Assembly: GCF_000826545.1 (NCBI RefSeq)
Contig: NZ_CDME01000011.1
Coordinates: 212,001 to 276,000 of the forward strand
Direction of reading: 5' to 3'
Source: Kibdelosporangium sp. MJ126-NF4
Lineage (GTDB): Bacteria; Actinomycetota; Actinomycetes; Mycobacteriales; Pseudonocardiaceae
Length of the DNA: 64,000 nucleotides
Shown here: positions 45,566-53,884 of the stretch, piece by piece
Layout: every line of letters starts with the position of its first letter
Position numbering within the stretch: position 1 is the stretch's first letter
Translations under genes and position numbers: made by a program
The notes under the pieces: generated by a model
What the model was told of the DNA's origin: nothing
Seen by the model: the letters and a program-made list of their open reading frames with translations, nothing else
Databases searched by the model: none

Positions 45566-47095
45566 TCAGCAGGTCGGAACCTGATCGACGGTCAACACCG
45601 GGCTGTACTCGTCAGGCGGGTCGGCCGAGGTGAATCCGCTGAACACGACCACCTGCCTCGGCTGACCGGCCACCGGGACACGCCAGGTGAAAGAACCTCC
45701 GAATTCCCCTACCAGAGGGTGCACGTCCGGTACTAGTTCCCATGCCCAGCCAGGCCCGGTATACCGGTACAGAAACGAGTTCTCGATCAAGAAGTCGACA
45801 CCGTCGGGCAGTCCCGGTGGCAGCTTCCATCCGGTCGCCGGATTGTCGTCGGAGTTGATGAACACACGGTGGTGCCCGAACAGCGCACCGAAACTCACCC
45901 GGTATTCCGCGAAGCCGGGACTCAGGCACGCGGACGCTTCCGACAGCGGCGGCGCCGCGGACGGCGTGGTGATCATCAATGGCGTGCTCTCGGCCGACAG
46001 ATTCCCGGCGGCATCCCGCGCCCTGACCGCGAATTCGTATGGTGTTCCGTGCGGAAGACCCGTTATCTGATAGGTGTTGTCGTGGATGTCGGCGATCTTG
46101 ACCCGATTGACGTACACCTCGTAGCCGGACACCGCGACGTCGTCGACGGGTGTCTGCCATGACAGTCGGACGCGGGTGGCTGACGGGTCGGAGCGGGTGG
46201 TGGCGGTCAGCCCGGTGGGCGCCTGCGGCGGTGTCGTGTCGGTGATCCCGGCCGCCGCGACGAGCTGCGCGTCCCAATAGGACGTGAGCCCGCTCCACGG
46301 ATAAGGTTTCATGCTCAGCTCGGTGGTGTACACGAATCCCGCGTTGTTGCTCTTGCTGCGGGCGACAACGGCCCGCATGTCGTCCTCGGTCGGCACGTTG
46401 TGGACGAGGTGCCAGAACTTGCGGGGATTCGGATGATCACGCTGCCAGTCCGGCGAAGTGTGCGTGAGATAGGTGGCGATGTCGCCTTCGAACGAGACCA
46501 TGGTGTCCGCCACGTTCTCGTAACACTGTTCGGCCGGTACGCCGGGATTGATCACGATGTACGCGTCCGCGTGCCGCGCCTTGATGTGATCACGAATCGA
46601 TTCGTAGTGCCGCACGTACTCGCCGTCGGGGCCGCAGAGCAGAATCGTCTGATCAAGGAATATCCCGCTGATCCCACTCGCGCCGTACGTGTCGTACCAG
46701 TCGTCGATGTCGCGGTGGATTTGGGCCAGCCATTCCGGAACCGAGGTTCCGCCGTCCCTCGTCTTGTGACTGCCGTGGCCGAAGTCGATCCCGAGATAGC
46801 CGGTGTCGACGTATACCAGTGTTTTCGTTCCGGACGCGGCGAGTTTGCCGATCGCCGTCGCCCACGCCGGGTTGAACGGCAACTCCGGCCTGCTGCGGCT
46901 GCCGTTGAGCACGACAATCCCATTTGTCGGCCGGTTCTGCGCCAACCGGTTGAAGATCGCCATGCCTTCCGGAGTATCCGGTCCCCAATATGCCGGAACG
47001 GCGGTCTGCTGACGCATGGCGGCCGCCCCGGCCGGAACCGGAAGGAACAGGGCGATCACGATGAGGACACTGGCCACGGCAAGCTTTCGGGACAT
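45566..47095 (-). CDS. Secreted GH135-like (Spherulin-4/Sph3) glycosidase with FN3 domain
   Basis: This 509-residue protein has a signal peptide (MSRKLAVASVLIVIALFLPVPAGA). A Spherulin-4-type barrel follows (VPAYWGPDTPEG, GIVVLNGS, KTLVYVDTGYLG, GISGIFLDQ, TMVSFEGDIATYL), then one fibronectin type III domain (about 285-375) and a C-terminal region of about 125 residues I cannot place. Sph3 of Aspergillus cleaves galactosaminogalactan. The usual Asp-Glu pair of the active site reads Asp-Gln here (FLDQ), while the later Glu (SFEGD) is kept. GGAGG lies 8 bases before the ATG at 47095. Confidence 0.75.
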   Translation of the reverse strand: MSRKLAVASVLIVIALFLPVPAGAAAMRQQTAVPAYWGPDTPEGMAIFNRLAQNRPTNGIVVLNGSRSRPELPFNPAWATAIGKLAASGTKTLVYVDTGYLGIDFGHGSHKTRDGGTSVPEWLAQIHRDIDDWYDTYGASGISGIFLDQTILLCGPDGEYVRHYESIRDHIKARHADAYIVINPGVPAEQCYENVADTMVSFEGDIATYLTHTSPDWQRDHPNPRKFWHLVHNVPTEDDMRAVVARSKSNNAGFVYTTELSMKPYPWSGLTSYWDAQLVAAAGITDTTPPQAPTGLTATTRSDPSATRVRLSWQTPVDDVAVSGYEVYVNRVKIADIHDNTYQITGLPHGTPYEFAVRARDAAGNLSAESTPLMITTPSAAPPLSEASACLSPGFAEYRVSFGALFGHHRVFINSDDNPATGWKLPPGLPDGVDFLIENSFLYRYTGPGWAWELVPDVHPLVGEFGGSFTWRVPVAGQPRQVVVFSGFTSADPPDEYSPVLTVDQVPTC

Positions 47096-47203
47096 CGGCT
47101 TGACCTCCACACCTGGAGCCGTCCCCCTTACCGTAATGGCTGCGGCGGAAATCCGGAAACAGCCGAAAAAAGGGATCATCCGGTGGCATGGGATCATGGT
47201 GCG

Positions 47204-47971
47204 GTGAGCTCGACGTTGCATGTGCGCCAGTACGGTCGCGAGGACGGTATGCCGTTGCTGATGCTGCACGGCGTGACCGGCCACGGTGGACACTGGAAAC
47301 GCCTCGCCGAGTACTTCATCGACGGCCACCGGGTGATAGCGCCGGATCTGCGCGGGCACGGGAACTCCACGCACCTTCCACCGTGGACGCTCGAGCAGCA
47401 CGCGGCGGACCTGCTGTCCGTTTTGGACAGCCTCGCGGTGACCGGCCTGCCGGTCGTCGGCTTCTCCTTCGGCGCCGCGGCGGCGATCCACCTCGCCAGG
47501 CTGGCTCCGCAGCGGGTCACCAAGCTGATCCTGCTCGACCCGGCGATCGGCCTCGACCCGCAGTTCGCGATGGACACGATGCCGCCGTGGCCCCGGGTCT
47601 TCCAGACCGCGGCACAGGCGGCCGACTGGCTGCGCGAGGAGTGGGCGGAGGTCGGCGTGTTCGATGTGGAGGAGGAACTGCACGAGAACTTCGTGCAGAT
47701 GGGCGGTAGCTGGCTGCCCAGGTACAGCTACGCGGCCACGACCACGGCGTGGAGCGAGATGACCCGTGCCGCGCAGCTCCCACCACCGGACACGCGAACA
47801 CTGCTCATCTCGGCGAAGCGCTCGCAGTTCGTCCGGCCCACGTTCGTCCAGGCCTGCCGGGCCACCCTGCGGGACAACCTGACCACAGTCGAGGTCGACA
47901 GCGGCCACACGCTGCACCTCGAACGCCCGGTGGACACCGCCCAGCACATCATGGACTTCCTCGGCCGCTAG
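47204..47971 (+). CDS. Alpha/beta hydrolase (LipV-like position)
   Basis: This 255-residue alpha/beta-fold hydrolase has the oxyanion HG motif LMLHGVTGHGGHW, the nucleophile elbow GFSFGAAA with serine, the acid region LLDPAIGLD and the final catalytic His in VDSGHTLHLERP. It has no signal peptide. It starts at GTG 47204. Its place next to the ATL gene and across from adnA matches the lipase LipV (Rv3203) in mycobacteria as I recall it, so it likely belongs to the core backbone and not to the exopolysaccharide cluster. Confidence 0.85.
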   Translation: MSSTLHVRQYGREDGMPLLMLHGVTGHGGHWKRLAEYFIDGHRVIAPDLRGHGNSTHLPPWTLEQHAADLLSVLDSLAVTGLPVVGFSFGAAAAIHLARLAPQRVTKLILLDPAIGLDPQFAMDTMPPWPRVFQTAAQAADWLREEWAEVGVFDVEEELHENFVQMGGSWLPRYSYAATTTAWSEMTRAAQLPPPDTRTLLISAKRSQFVRPTFVQACRATLRDNLTTVEVDSGHTLHLERPVDTAQHIMDFLGR

Positions 47972-47994
47972 CAGCGTCACGGTAGGGTCTCCTC

Positions 47995-48648
47995 GTGCGA
48001 GTTGTCCTTGGGGAGGATCTGGCCCTGCTGCGTGACGGGCTGATCCGGTTGTTGACCGCGCACGGCTTCGAGGTGGTCGAGGCCGTGGACAGCGGTCCCA
48101 CGCTGCTGGAGGCGCTGCTGCGGCACAAGCCGGATGTCGCGGTGGTGGACGTCCGGATGCCGCCGACGTTCACCGACGAGGGCCTGAAGGCCTCGATCGA
48201 GGCACGCAAGCGGGTACCCGGCCTGCCGATCCTGGTGCTGTCGCAGTACGTCGAGCAGCTGTACGCCAGGGAACTGCTCTCCGACCGGGCCGGAGGTGTC
48301 GGCTACCTGTTGAAGGACCGGGTCTCCGAGGTCGGCCAGTTCGTCGACGCGGTACGCCGGGTGGCCGCGGGAGGCACGGCGATGGACCCCGACGTGATCT
48401 CGCAGCTGCTGGCACGCCGGGAACGCGACGAGCCGCTCGGCACGTTGACGCCGAGGGAACGGGAAGTGCTGTCGCTGATGGCCGAAGGCCGTTCCAACGC
48501 GGCGATCGCGGCCCGGATGTTCGTCACGGAGAAGGCGATCAGCAAGCACACCAACAACATCTTCAGCAAGCTGATGCTGCCGCCGTCGGAGGACGACAAC
48601 CGGCGCGTGCGGGCGGTGCTGGCCTACCTGAACGACATGAACGGCTGA
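47995..48648 (+). CDS. NarL/FixJ-type response regulator
   Basis: This 217-residue two-component response regulator has a receiver domain with phosphoacceptor Asp52 (VAVVDVRMP), a Lys in LLKDR, and a C-terminal LuxR-type helix-turn-helix (LTPREREVLSLMAEGRSNAAIAARMFVTEKAISKHTNNIFSKL). No sensor kinase gene is adjacent, so it is an orphan regulator. One base separates its stop from the ATL start, so the two are co-transcribed. Confidence 0.93.
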   Translation: MRVVLGEDLALLRDGLIRLLTAHGFEVVEAVDSGPTLLEALLRHKPDVAVVDVRMPPTFTDEGLKASIEARKRVPGLPILVLSQYVEQLYARELLSDRAGGVGYLLKDRVSEVGQFVDAVRRVAAGGTAMDPDVISQLLARRERDEPLGTLTPREREVLSLMAEGRSNAAIAARMFVTEKAISKHTNNIFSKLMLPPSEDDNRRVRAVLAYLNDMNG

Positions 48649-48649
48649 C

Positions 48650-48976
48650 ATGGACGAGAAACTGCACGAGCGCGTACGTGAAGTGATCGAAAGCGTCCCG
48701 CCGGGTTCCGTGGCCAGCTACGGGGATGTGGCGGCCGTCGCGGGCGCCCCGTCGCCCCGGTTGGTCGGCCGGATCCTCGCCGAGGACGGCCACGACCTGC
48801 CATGGCACCGGATCCTGCGCGCGGACGGCACACCGGCACCGCACCTGGAAGAGGAACAGCTGGAGCGTCTGCGGGCCGAAGGTGTTCTGGCGGACGGCAA
48901 CCGTGTGAACATGCGCGAGTACCGATGGGCCGAGGCAACGAAGCAGCAAGACACCGAGCCACCCAGCTTGTTCTAG
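48650..48976 (+). CDS. Alkyltransferase-like DNA repair protein (ATL)
   Basis: This 108-residue MGMT-fold protein has the active-site motif PCHRV replaced by PWHRI (Trp52 for Cys), the hallmark of ATL proteins, which bind O6-alkylguanine without repairing it and hand lesions to nucleotide excision repair. The GDVAAVAGAP and NRVN..YRW segments fit the family. It matches the Rv3204 position. The TAG stop lies inside the left arm of a long inverted repeat. Confidence 0.92.
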   Translation: MDEKLHERVREVIESVPPGSVASYGDVAAVAGAPSPRLVGRILAEDGHDLPWHRILRADGTPAPHLEEEQLERLRAEGVLADGNRVNMREYRWAEATKQQDTEPPSLF

Positions 48977-49143
48977 TGGTTGCGAACGGAAGTTCGTTGG
49001 GGGTATTCGGCGGATCCAGGTTTCCGCTGGGCGTGCCGGACGAAGGGGCCGGTACCTCTGTTGTACCGGCGCCTTTGGCCGGTGCGGTCAGCGGGAAGCT
49101 GGGCCGTCGAGACCCCTGACAGACTTCCGTTCGTGACCACTAG
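48973..49143. repeat. 171-bp imperfect long inverted repeat between convergent genes
   Basis: Terminal 21-base arms 48973-48993 and 49123-49143 match at 19 of 21 positions in inverted orientation; both begin or end with CTAG and each contains the TAG stop of the flanking convergent gene. An inner hairpin, 49043-49055 with 49063-49075, pairs 12 of 13 bases around a 7-base loop. Intermediate segments are also partly complementary (TTCCGCTG with CAGCGGGAA). The whole unit could fold into one long RNA hairpin, or be a small palindromic mobile element. Confidence 0.8.
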
Positions 49144-49844
49144 TTCCTCTGGCTCATCATCGTCGTCATCCTGCTCGCCTCCGCCTGACCAGCAGGCCAC
49201 TGGGTACCGAGGTACCGCCGGACGACGAGGTCGACGGCGTGGCGGTGGGCCCCGATCGGTGCTGCCACCACGCTGGCGCCCGTGTCACGCAGAACCCGGT
49301 GGAACAGTCCCGGCGCCAGCAACCACGGAGCGATCGCGACGTTCCGGCCGCGGACCAGGTCCGCGACCCGTGGACTGGCCGTCGTCACGTACCCGACTTC
49401 GACATCCACCCCGGTCATCGATCGCAACAGCCGTGCCGCGCGCCTGACATCGGCCAGTGCGCGTGCGTCCGACGATCCCGCTGCGGCGAACACGATCGGT
49501 TCGCCCACCCACCCGGCCTCGACGAGCCGTTCGCGCACGGCGGCCACAAGCGACGGTGCCGGACCGAACGGGTCAGTCGTCACTGTGGACGGATGCCCAG
49601 ATTCCGCCACCTGCCCCGGAATGTCCACCCTGACGTGATATCCGGACGCCAGGAACGCCGGGACCACCACCGCAGGGCCGTGGACGGTGCGCAGAACATC
49701 CGTCACGTTCGGCGAACGGACATCAGCGAACGCGATCCGCACTGCCACATCAGGCAACCGGACACGGACCTGCTCAGCCAACTCGTGCACGACCCAGCTG
49801 CCTGCGGGGTCACGAGTGCCGTGCGCGACCAGAACCAATGTCAT
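49140..49844 (-). CDS. CbiX/SirB-type chelatase
   Basis: This 234-residue protein of the CbiX/SirB family inserts Fe2+ or Co2+ into sirohydrochlorin; in this operon iron insertion for siroheme of NirB is the likely task. The N-terminus LVLVAHGTRDPAG holds the metal-binding His, and the second half (FAAAGSSDARA, IAPWLLAPGLFH) repeats the fold with its own His. The start overlaps the nnaR stop (ATGA). From memory the same pair occurs as Rv0259c-Rv0260c. Confidence 0.88.
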   Translation of the reverse strand: MTLVLVAHGTRDPAGSWVVHELAEQVRVRLPDVAVRIAFADVRSPNVTDVLRTVHGPAVVVPAFLASGYHVRVDIPGQVAESGHPSTVTTDPFGPAPSLVAAVRERLVEAGWVGEPIVFAAAGSSDARALADVRRAARLLRSMTGVDVEVGYVTTASPRVADLVRGRNVAIAPWLLAPGLFHRVLRDTGASVVAAPIGAHRHAVDLVVRRYLGTQWPAGQAEASRMTTMMSQRN

Positions 49845-50977
49845 ACCGGGATCGCTAACCTGTAGCCGCGTTTGACAACGGTCTGCACCAACGACGAATC
49901 GCCCAGTGCCGACCGCAGACGAGCGATGGCCGTCTCGACGGCGTGCGCGTCCACATTGTCATCACGGCCGGAATGCCTGCGCAGCACACCGATCAGCATC
50001 GGCCGGGACAACACACGGCCGGGCGTCGCCGTCAGCGCACGCAGCACGGCCATCGGCGCGGGCGGCACGACCCGCAACACCCCACCGACCACAACGGCCT
50101 GTCCGCGCAGTTCCAGCCCACAGTCGCCGATCCGCAGCCGGGTCGCCCGCGCGGGCAGCTCGGTCGCGACCGTCCTGGCCAGTGCGCCGATCCGCGGCCG
50201 TTCAGGCTGGATCACCGGAATGCCCAACGCCACCAACGGTCCAGCCGTCACGGACCCAACGCAGACACACAGCACCGGCCCACGCAGAGCGTTCAGCAAC
50301 TCCTCGGCACGGCCTTGTCGCCGGGCCATGGCCAGCACACTCGCCGCCGCGGGCGCGCTGGTGAACGTCAACGCGTCGACCTGACCGGCCATGACCGCGT
50401 CGAGCAACCGCTCGAGCGGGCCGGGATCGGCGGGCAACGTCCAGCGGTACACCGAGATCTCGACGACGTCCGCCCCGGCGGCCAGCAGGCTGCTGACGAA
50501 GTGCGGCAACGGCTCACCGTGCAGCTGGACCGCGATCCGCTTGCCGTCCACTCCGGACGCGAGCAGGTGCTCCAGCACCTCGGAGTTGCTTTCCGACACC
50601 GGTGACCAGCTCTCCACCAGTCCCGCGGCCCGAACAGCGCCCTTGGACTTCGGCCCGCGGGCGAACACGTCCGCATGGGCGAGCACATCGAGCAGATCCG
50701 AGCCGAGGCCCCATCCCTCGGCCGCCTCCACCCAGCCGCGGAAGCCGATTCCCGTGGTGACGACGACGTAGTCGACCGGATCCGCGATCATGTCCTCGGT
50801 CGCCGCCCGCAACCGCGCGTCGTCCGGCAGCGGCACGATCCGGATCGCGGGCCCCTGCAGGACGTTGGCACCACGCCGTTCCAGCAGGACTCCGAGTTCG
50901 TCCGCGCGGCGGGCGGCCGTGACACCGACCGTGTAACCAGCCAGGAGTGGAACCTCAGTCTCGACCATGAGCGTCAT
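49841..50977 (-). CDS. nnaR: NnaR: HemD-like domain fused to winged-helix regulator
   Basis: This 378-residue protein has an N-terminal uroporphyrinogen-III synthase-like domain (VGVTAARRADELGVLLERRGA, TFTSAPAAASVLAMA) and a C-terminal OmpR-type winged helix (LRALTATPGRVLSRPMLIGVLRRH, VETAIARLRSALG, TVVKRGYRLAIPV). This architecture is NnaR, which works with GlnR to activate nitrate and nitrite assimilation genes in actinobacteria. It overlaps nirD by 4 bases upstream and the chelatase by 4 downstream. The HemD-like part may sense a tetrapyrrole and link regulation to siroheme. Confidence 0.9.
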   Translation of the reverse strand: MTLMVETEVPLLAGYTVGVTAARRADELGVLLERRGANVLQGPAIRIVPLPDDARLRAATEDMIADPVDYVVVTTGIGFRGWVEAAEGWGLGSDLLDVLAHADVFARGPKSKGAVRAAGLVESWSPVSESNSEVLEHLLASGVDGKRIAVQLHGEPLPHFVSSLLAAGADVVEISVYRWTLPADPGPLERLLDAVMAGQVDALTFTSAPAAASVLAMARRQGRAEELLNALRGPVLCVCVGSVTAGPLVALGIPVIQPERPRIGALARTVATELPARATRLRIGDCGLELRGQAVVVGGVLRVVPPAPMAVLRALTATPGRVLSRPMLIGVLRRHSGRDDNVDAHAVETAIARLRSALGDSSLVQTVVKRGYRLAIPV

Positions 50978-51294
50978 GGCGCCCCGACCATGACCATGCC
51001 CGCGTCCACCCGCACCGGATAGACCGCAAGCGACACGGCCGGGTCGTCGACGCACACCCCCGTCCGCAGGTCGAAGGCGTTCTTGTGCATGGGTGACACG
51101 GCGACCGGCACACCACCGCGATCGCCGACGATGCCGCGGGACATGACCGCCGCGCGGGAGAACGGGTCTATGTTGGACAGTGCGAACACCTGGTCGTCCG
51201 TGGTGCGGAACACCGCGACCTGCACGTCGCCGGGCAGCAACGCGGCCACGCCCCGGTTGGGCAGCAGGCGGGTCAGGGGGAACGTCACGCTCAT
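50974..51294 (-). CDS. nirD: Nitrite reductase small subunit NirD
   Basis: This 106-residue Rieske-fold small subunit of assimilatory NAD(P)H nitrite reductase lacks the Cys/His iron ligands, as is normal for NirD (NIDPFSRAAVMSRGIV in place of CxH). The segment VAVSPMHKNAFDLRTGVCVDDP matches the family. It shares 4-base overlaps with both nirB and nnaR, so all subunits are coupled. Confidence 0.92.
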   Translation of the reverse strand: MSVTFPLTRLLPNRGVAALLPGDVQVAVFRTTDDQVFALSNIDPFSRAAVMSRGIVGDRGGVPVAVSPMHKNAFDLRTGVCVDDPAVSLAVYPVRVDAGMVMVGAP

Positions 51295-53780
51295 GGCGAC
51301 ACCACCTCCGGGATTCCCAGCTGGACCGGGACGCGCTGGCCCCGCTCCTCGCGGAACGAGATCGTCGGGTCGGGCGCGTCCGGCGCGTTGACGAACGACG
51401 TGAACCGGGCGAGTTTCTCGGGATCCTCCAGCACGCCGCGCCACTCGTCGGCGTAGGCCCCGACGTGCCGGTCCATCGCGGCCTCCAGGTCGGCGCAGAT
51501 GCCGAGACTGTCGTCGACGACGACCTCACGCAGGTGGTCGAGACCGCCTTCCATCGCCTCGATCCACGCGGCTGTGCGCTGCAACCGGTCGGCCGTGCGA
51601 ACGTAGAACATCAGGAACCGGTCGATCAGCCTGACCAGCTTCTCGGTGTCCACATCGGAGACGAGCAGGTCCGCGTGTCGCGGTCGGAAGCCACCGTTGC
51701 CGCCCACGTACAGGTTCCAGCCGTGCTCGGTGGCGATCACGCCGAAGTCCTTGCTGCGTGCCTCGGCGCATTCCCTGGCACAGCCGGACACCGCCGACTT
51801 GAGCTTGTGCGGCGACCGCAGCCCCCGGTAGCGCAGTTCCAGCCGGATCGCCAACGCGACCGAGTCCTGCACGCCATACCGGCACCACGTCGTGCCGACA
51901 CACGACTTCACTGTCCGCAGCGCCTTGCCGTAGGCGTGGCCGGATTCCATTCCCGCGTCGACCAGCCGCCGCCAGATGTGCGGCAACTGGTCCACTGTGG
52001 CGCCGAACAGGTCGATCCGCTGCCCGCCGGTGATCTTCGTGTACAGCCCGTAGTCCCTGGCCACTTCGGCGATCACCATCAGCTTGTCCGGGGTGATCTC
52101 GCCGCCGGGGATCCTCGGCACGACCGAGTAGGTCCCGTTGCGTTGCAGGTTGGCCAGGAAGTGGTCGTTGGTGTCCTGCAGCGAGGCCTGCTCGCCGTCC
52201 AGCACGTGCCCGGTGCCGAGCGACGCGAGGATCGACGCGACCACCGGCTTGCAGATGTCGCAGCCGGATCCCGTGCCGTACTTGGTGATCAGCTCGGTGA
52301 ACGTCCGGACCTCCGCGCTCGCGACGATCTCGAACAGCTCGGCCCGGCTGTGCTCGAAGTGCTCGCACAGTGCCTTCGACTGCACGACCCCGGCCTCGGC
52401 AAGCAACTGCTTGAGCATCGGCACGCACGAGCCGCACGCCGTGCCCGCCCTGGTACATCCCTTCAACGCGGGCACGTCCGCGCAGCCTTCGGCGATGGCG
52501 CCCGTGATCGTGGCCTTGGTCACCGCGTTGCAGGAGCAGACCTGGGCGTCGCCGGGCAGCGAGCCCATCGCGACCTCGGTCCCCGCCGGGGCGATGAGCG
52601 CGGCCGGGTCGCCGGAGATCGCACGACCGACCATCGGGCGCAGCATGGTGTACGCGCTCGCGTCGCCGACCAGGATGCCGCCGAGCAGCGTTTTCGCGTC
52701 GTCCGACACCACGACCTTGGCGTACGTTCCGGCCACGGCGTCGTTGAAGACGACCTCGAGCGCGCCTTCGGTGGCGGCGTGCGCGTCGCCGAAGCTGGCG
52801 ACATCCACTCCAAGGAGCTTCAACTTGGTCGAGGTGTCCGCGCCGGGGAAGGTGGCCGTCCCGCCCAGCAGCCGATCGGCCACGACCTCGGCCATGGCGT
52901 ACCCGGGCGCGACGAGGCCGTAGACCATTCCGCCGACGCACGCGCATTCACCGATGGCGTAGATGTTCTCGTCGTCGGTGCGACACCCTTCGTCCACCAC
53001 GACGCCGCCGCGTGCGCCGACCGTGAGGCCCATGGCCCTGGCCAGTTCGTCACGGGGACGGATACCGGCCGAGAAGACCACCACGTCGACGTCGAGTTCG
53101 ACACCGCTGGTGAGTTTGACGATCATGCGCCGACCGTCGCGTTCGATCAGCTCGGCAGAGGTTCCGGTGTGGACAGTCAGGCCCAGCTTCTGGACGAGGT
53201 TCTTGAGCAGACCGGCTCCGCCGTCGTCGACCTGGATCGGCATCAGTCTCGGCGCGAGCTCGACCACGTGCGGGGAGAGTCCCATCCCGCGCAGCGCGTT
53301 CGCGGCCTCGAGGCCGAGCAGGCCGCCGCCGAGCACCATCCCGGCGCGGCGGCCGGTGCTCCCGGCCGAATCGACGGCCACGCGGATCGCGTCGAGGTCG
53401 TCGATCGTCCGGTACACGAAGCATCCCGGCAGATCGCGGCCGGGAACCGGTGGCACGAAGGGTGTCGAGCCGGTGGCAAGGACGAGCGCGTCGTAGTGGA
53501 CGCGTTCGCCCTTGCTGGTGATGATCTCCCGGTTCGCCCTGTCGATCTCCAGCGCGGTCTCGCCGAACCGGATGGTGACGCCGTCGATGCCGGGCAGTTC
53601 CAGGTCCGCGGCGTCCCAGGTGTCCACATAGGAGGACAGGGCGACCCGGTCGTAGGCCGGGCGTGATTCCTCAGCGAGCACTTCGATTCGCCAGGCGCCG
53701 AGCCCGTCACGGTCGCGCATCGCCTGTGCCAGGCGATGGCCGACCATGCCGTGCCCGACGATGACCAATGTCCGCGTCAT
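51291..53780 (-). CDS. nirB: Nitrite reductase large subunit NirB
   Basis: This 829-residue enzyme reduces nitrite to ammonia. It has an FAD domain at the N-terminus (LVIVGHGMVGHRL), an NAD domain near residue 145-175 (GGGLLGLEAANALRGMG), and a BFD-type [2Fe-2S] region (CSCNAVTK, CTRAGTACGSC). The siroheme/[4Fe-4S] domain has CVGTTWCRYG and SGCARECAEA cysteines. The ATG at 53780 is placed by GGAGG about 10 bases upstream. First gene of nirB-nirD-nnaR-chelatase. A GlnR-type box lies about 70 bases upstream. Confidence 0.95.
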   Translation of the reverse strand: MTRTLVIVGHGMVGHRLAQAMRDRDGLGAWRIEVLAEESRPAYDRVALSSYVDTWDAADLELPGIDGVTIRFGETALEIDRANREIITSKGERVHYDALVLATGSTPFVPPVPGRDLPGCFVYRTIDDLDAIRVAVDSAGSTGRRAGMVLGGGLLGLEAANALRGMGLSPHVVELAPRLMPIQVDDGGAGLLKNLVQKLGLTVHTGTSAELIERDGRRMIVKLTSGVELDVDVVVFSAGIRPRDELARAMGLTVGARGGVVVDEGCRTDDENIYAIGECACVGGMVYGLVAPGYAMAEVVADRLLGGTATFPGADTSTKLKLLGVDVASFGDAHAATEGALEVVFNDAVAGTYAKVVVSDDAKTLLGGILVGDASAYTMLRPMVGRAISGDPAALIAPAGTEVAMGSLPGDAQVCSCNAVTKATITGAIAEGCADVPALKGCTRAGTACGSCVPMLKQLLAEAGVVQSKALCEHFEHSRAELFEIVASAEVRTFTELITKYGTGSGCDICKPVVASILASLGTGHVLDGEQASLQDTNDHFLANLQRNGTYSVVPRIPGGEITPDKLMVIAEVARDYGLYTKITGGQRIDLFGATVDQLPHIWRRLVDAGMESGHAYGKALRTVKSCVGTTWCRYGVQDSVALAIRLELRYRGLRSPHKLKSAVSGCARECAEARSKDFGVIATEHGWNLYVGGNGGFRPRHADLLVSDVDTEKLVRLIDRFLMFYVRTADRLQRTAAWIEAMEGGLDHLREVVVDDSLGICADLEAAMDRHVGAYADEWRGVLEDPEKLARFTSFVNAPDAPDPTISFREERGQRVPVQLGIPEVVSP

Positions 53781-53849
53781 ACCGGTGAGTCCTCCCTGTT
53801 TGGCACGTCCCATGCTGGATCGCGAGCGTGTCGAACCGGGTTCACCCGT

Positions 53850-53865
53850 GTTTCCGACGCGTTAA
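53850..53865 (-). promoter_or_regulatory. GlnR-box-like operator upstream of nirB
   Basis: Read on the minus strand, TTAAC-N6-GAAAC matches the actinobacterial GlnR consensus gTnAC-N6-GaAAC at all but the weak first base. A second half-site pair in the same phase follows less well (GAACC-N6-GACAC). The position, 70-85 bases before the nirB start, suits an activator site. Confidence 0.55.
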
Positions 53866-53884
53866 AGGACACTCTCCGCGCAGG

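Noticed and set aside
49123..49143. The inverted-repeat arm read as an attachment site for an integrated element
   Set aside because: The matching copy is inverted and only 130 bases away, with no integrase or tRNA nearby, so an att pair is unlikely.
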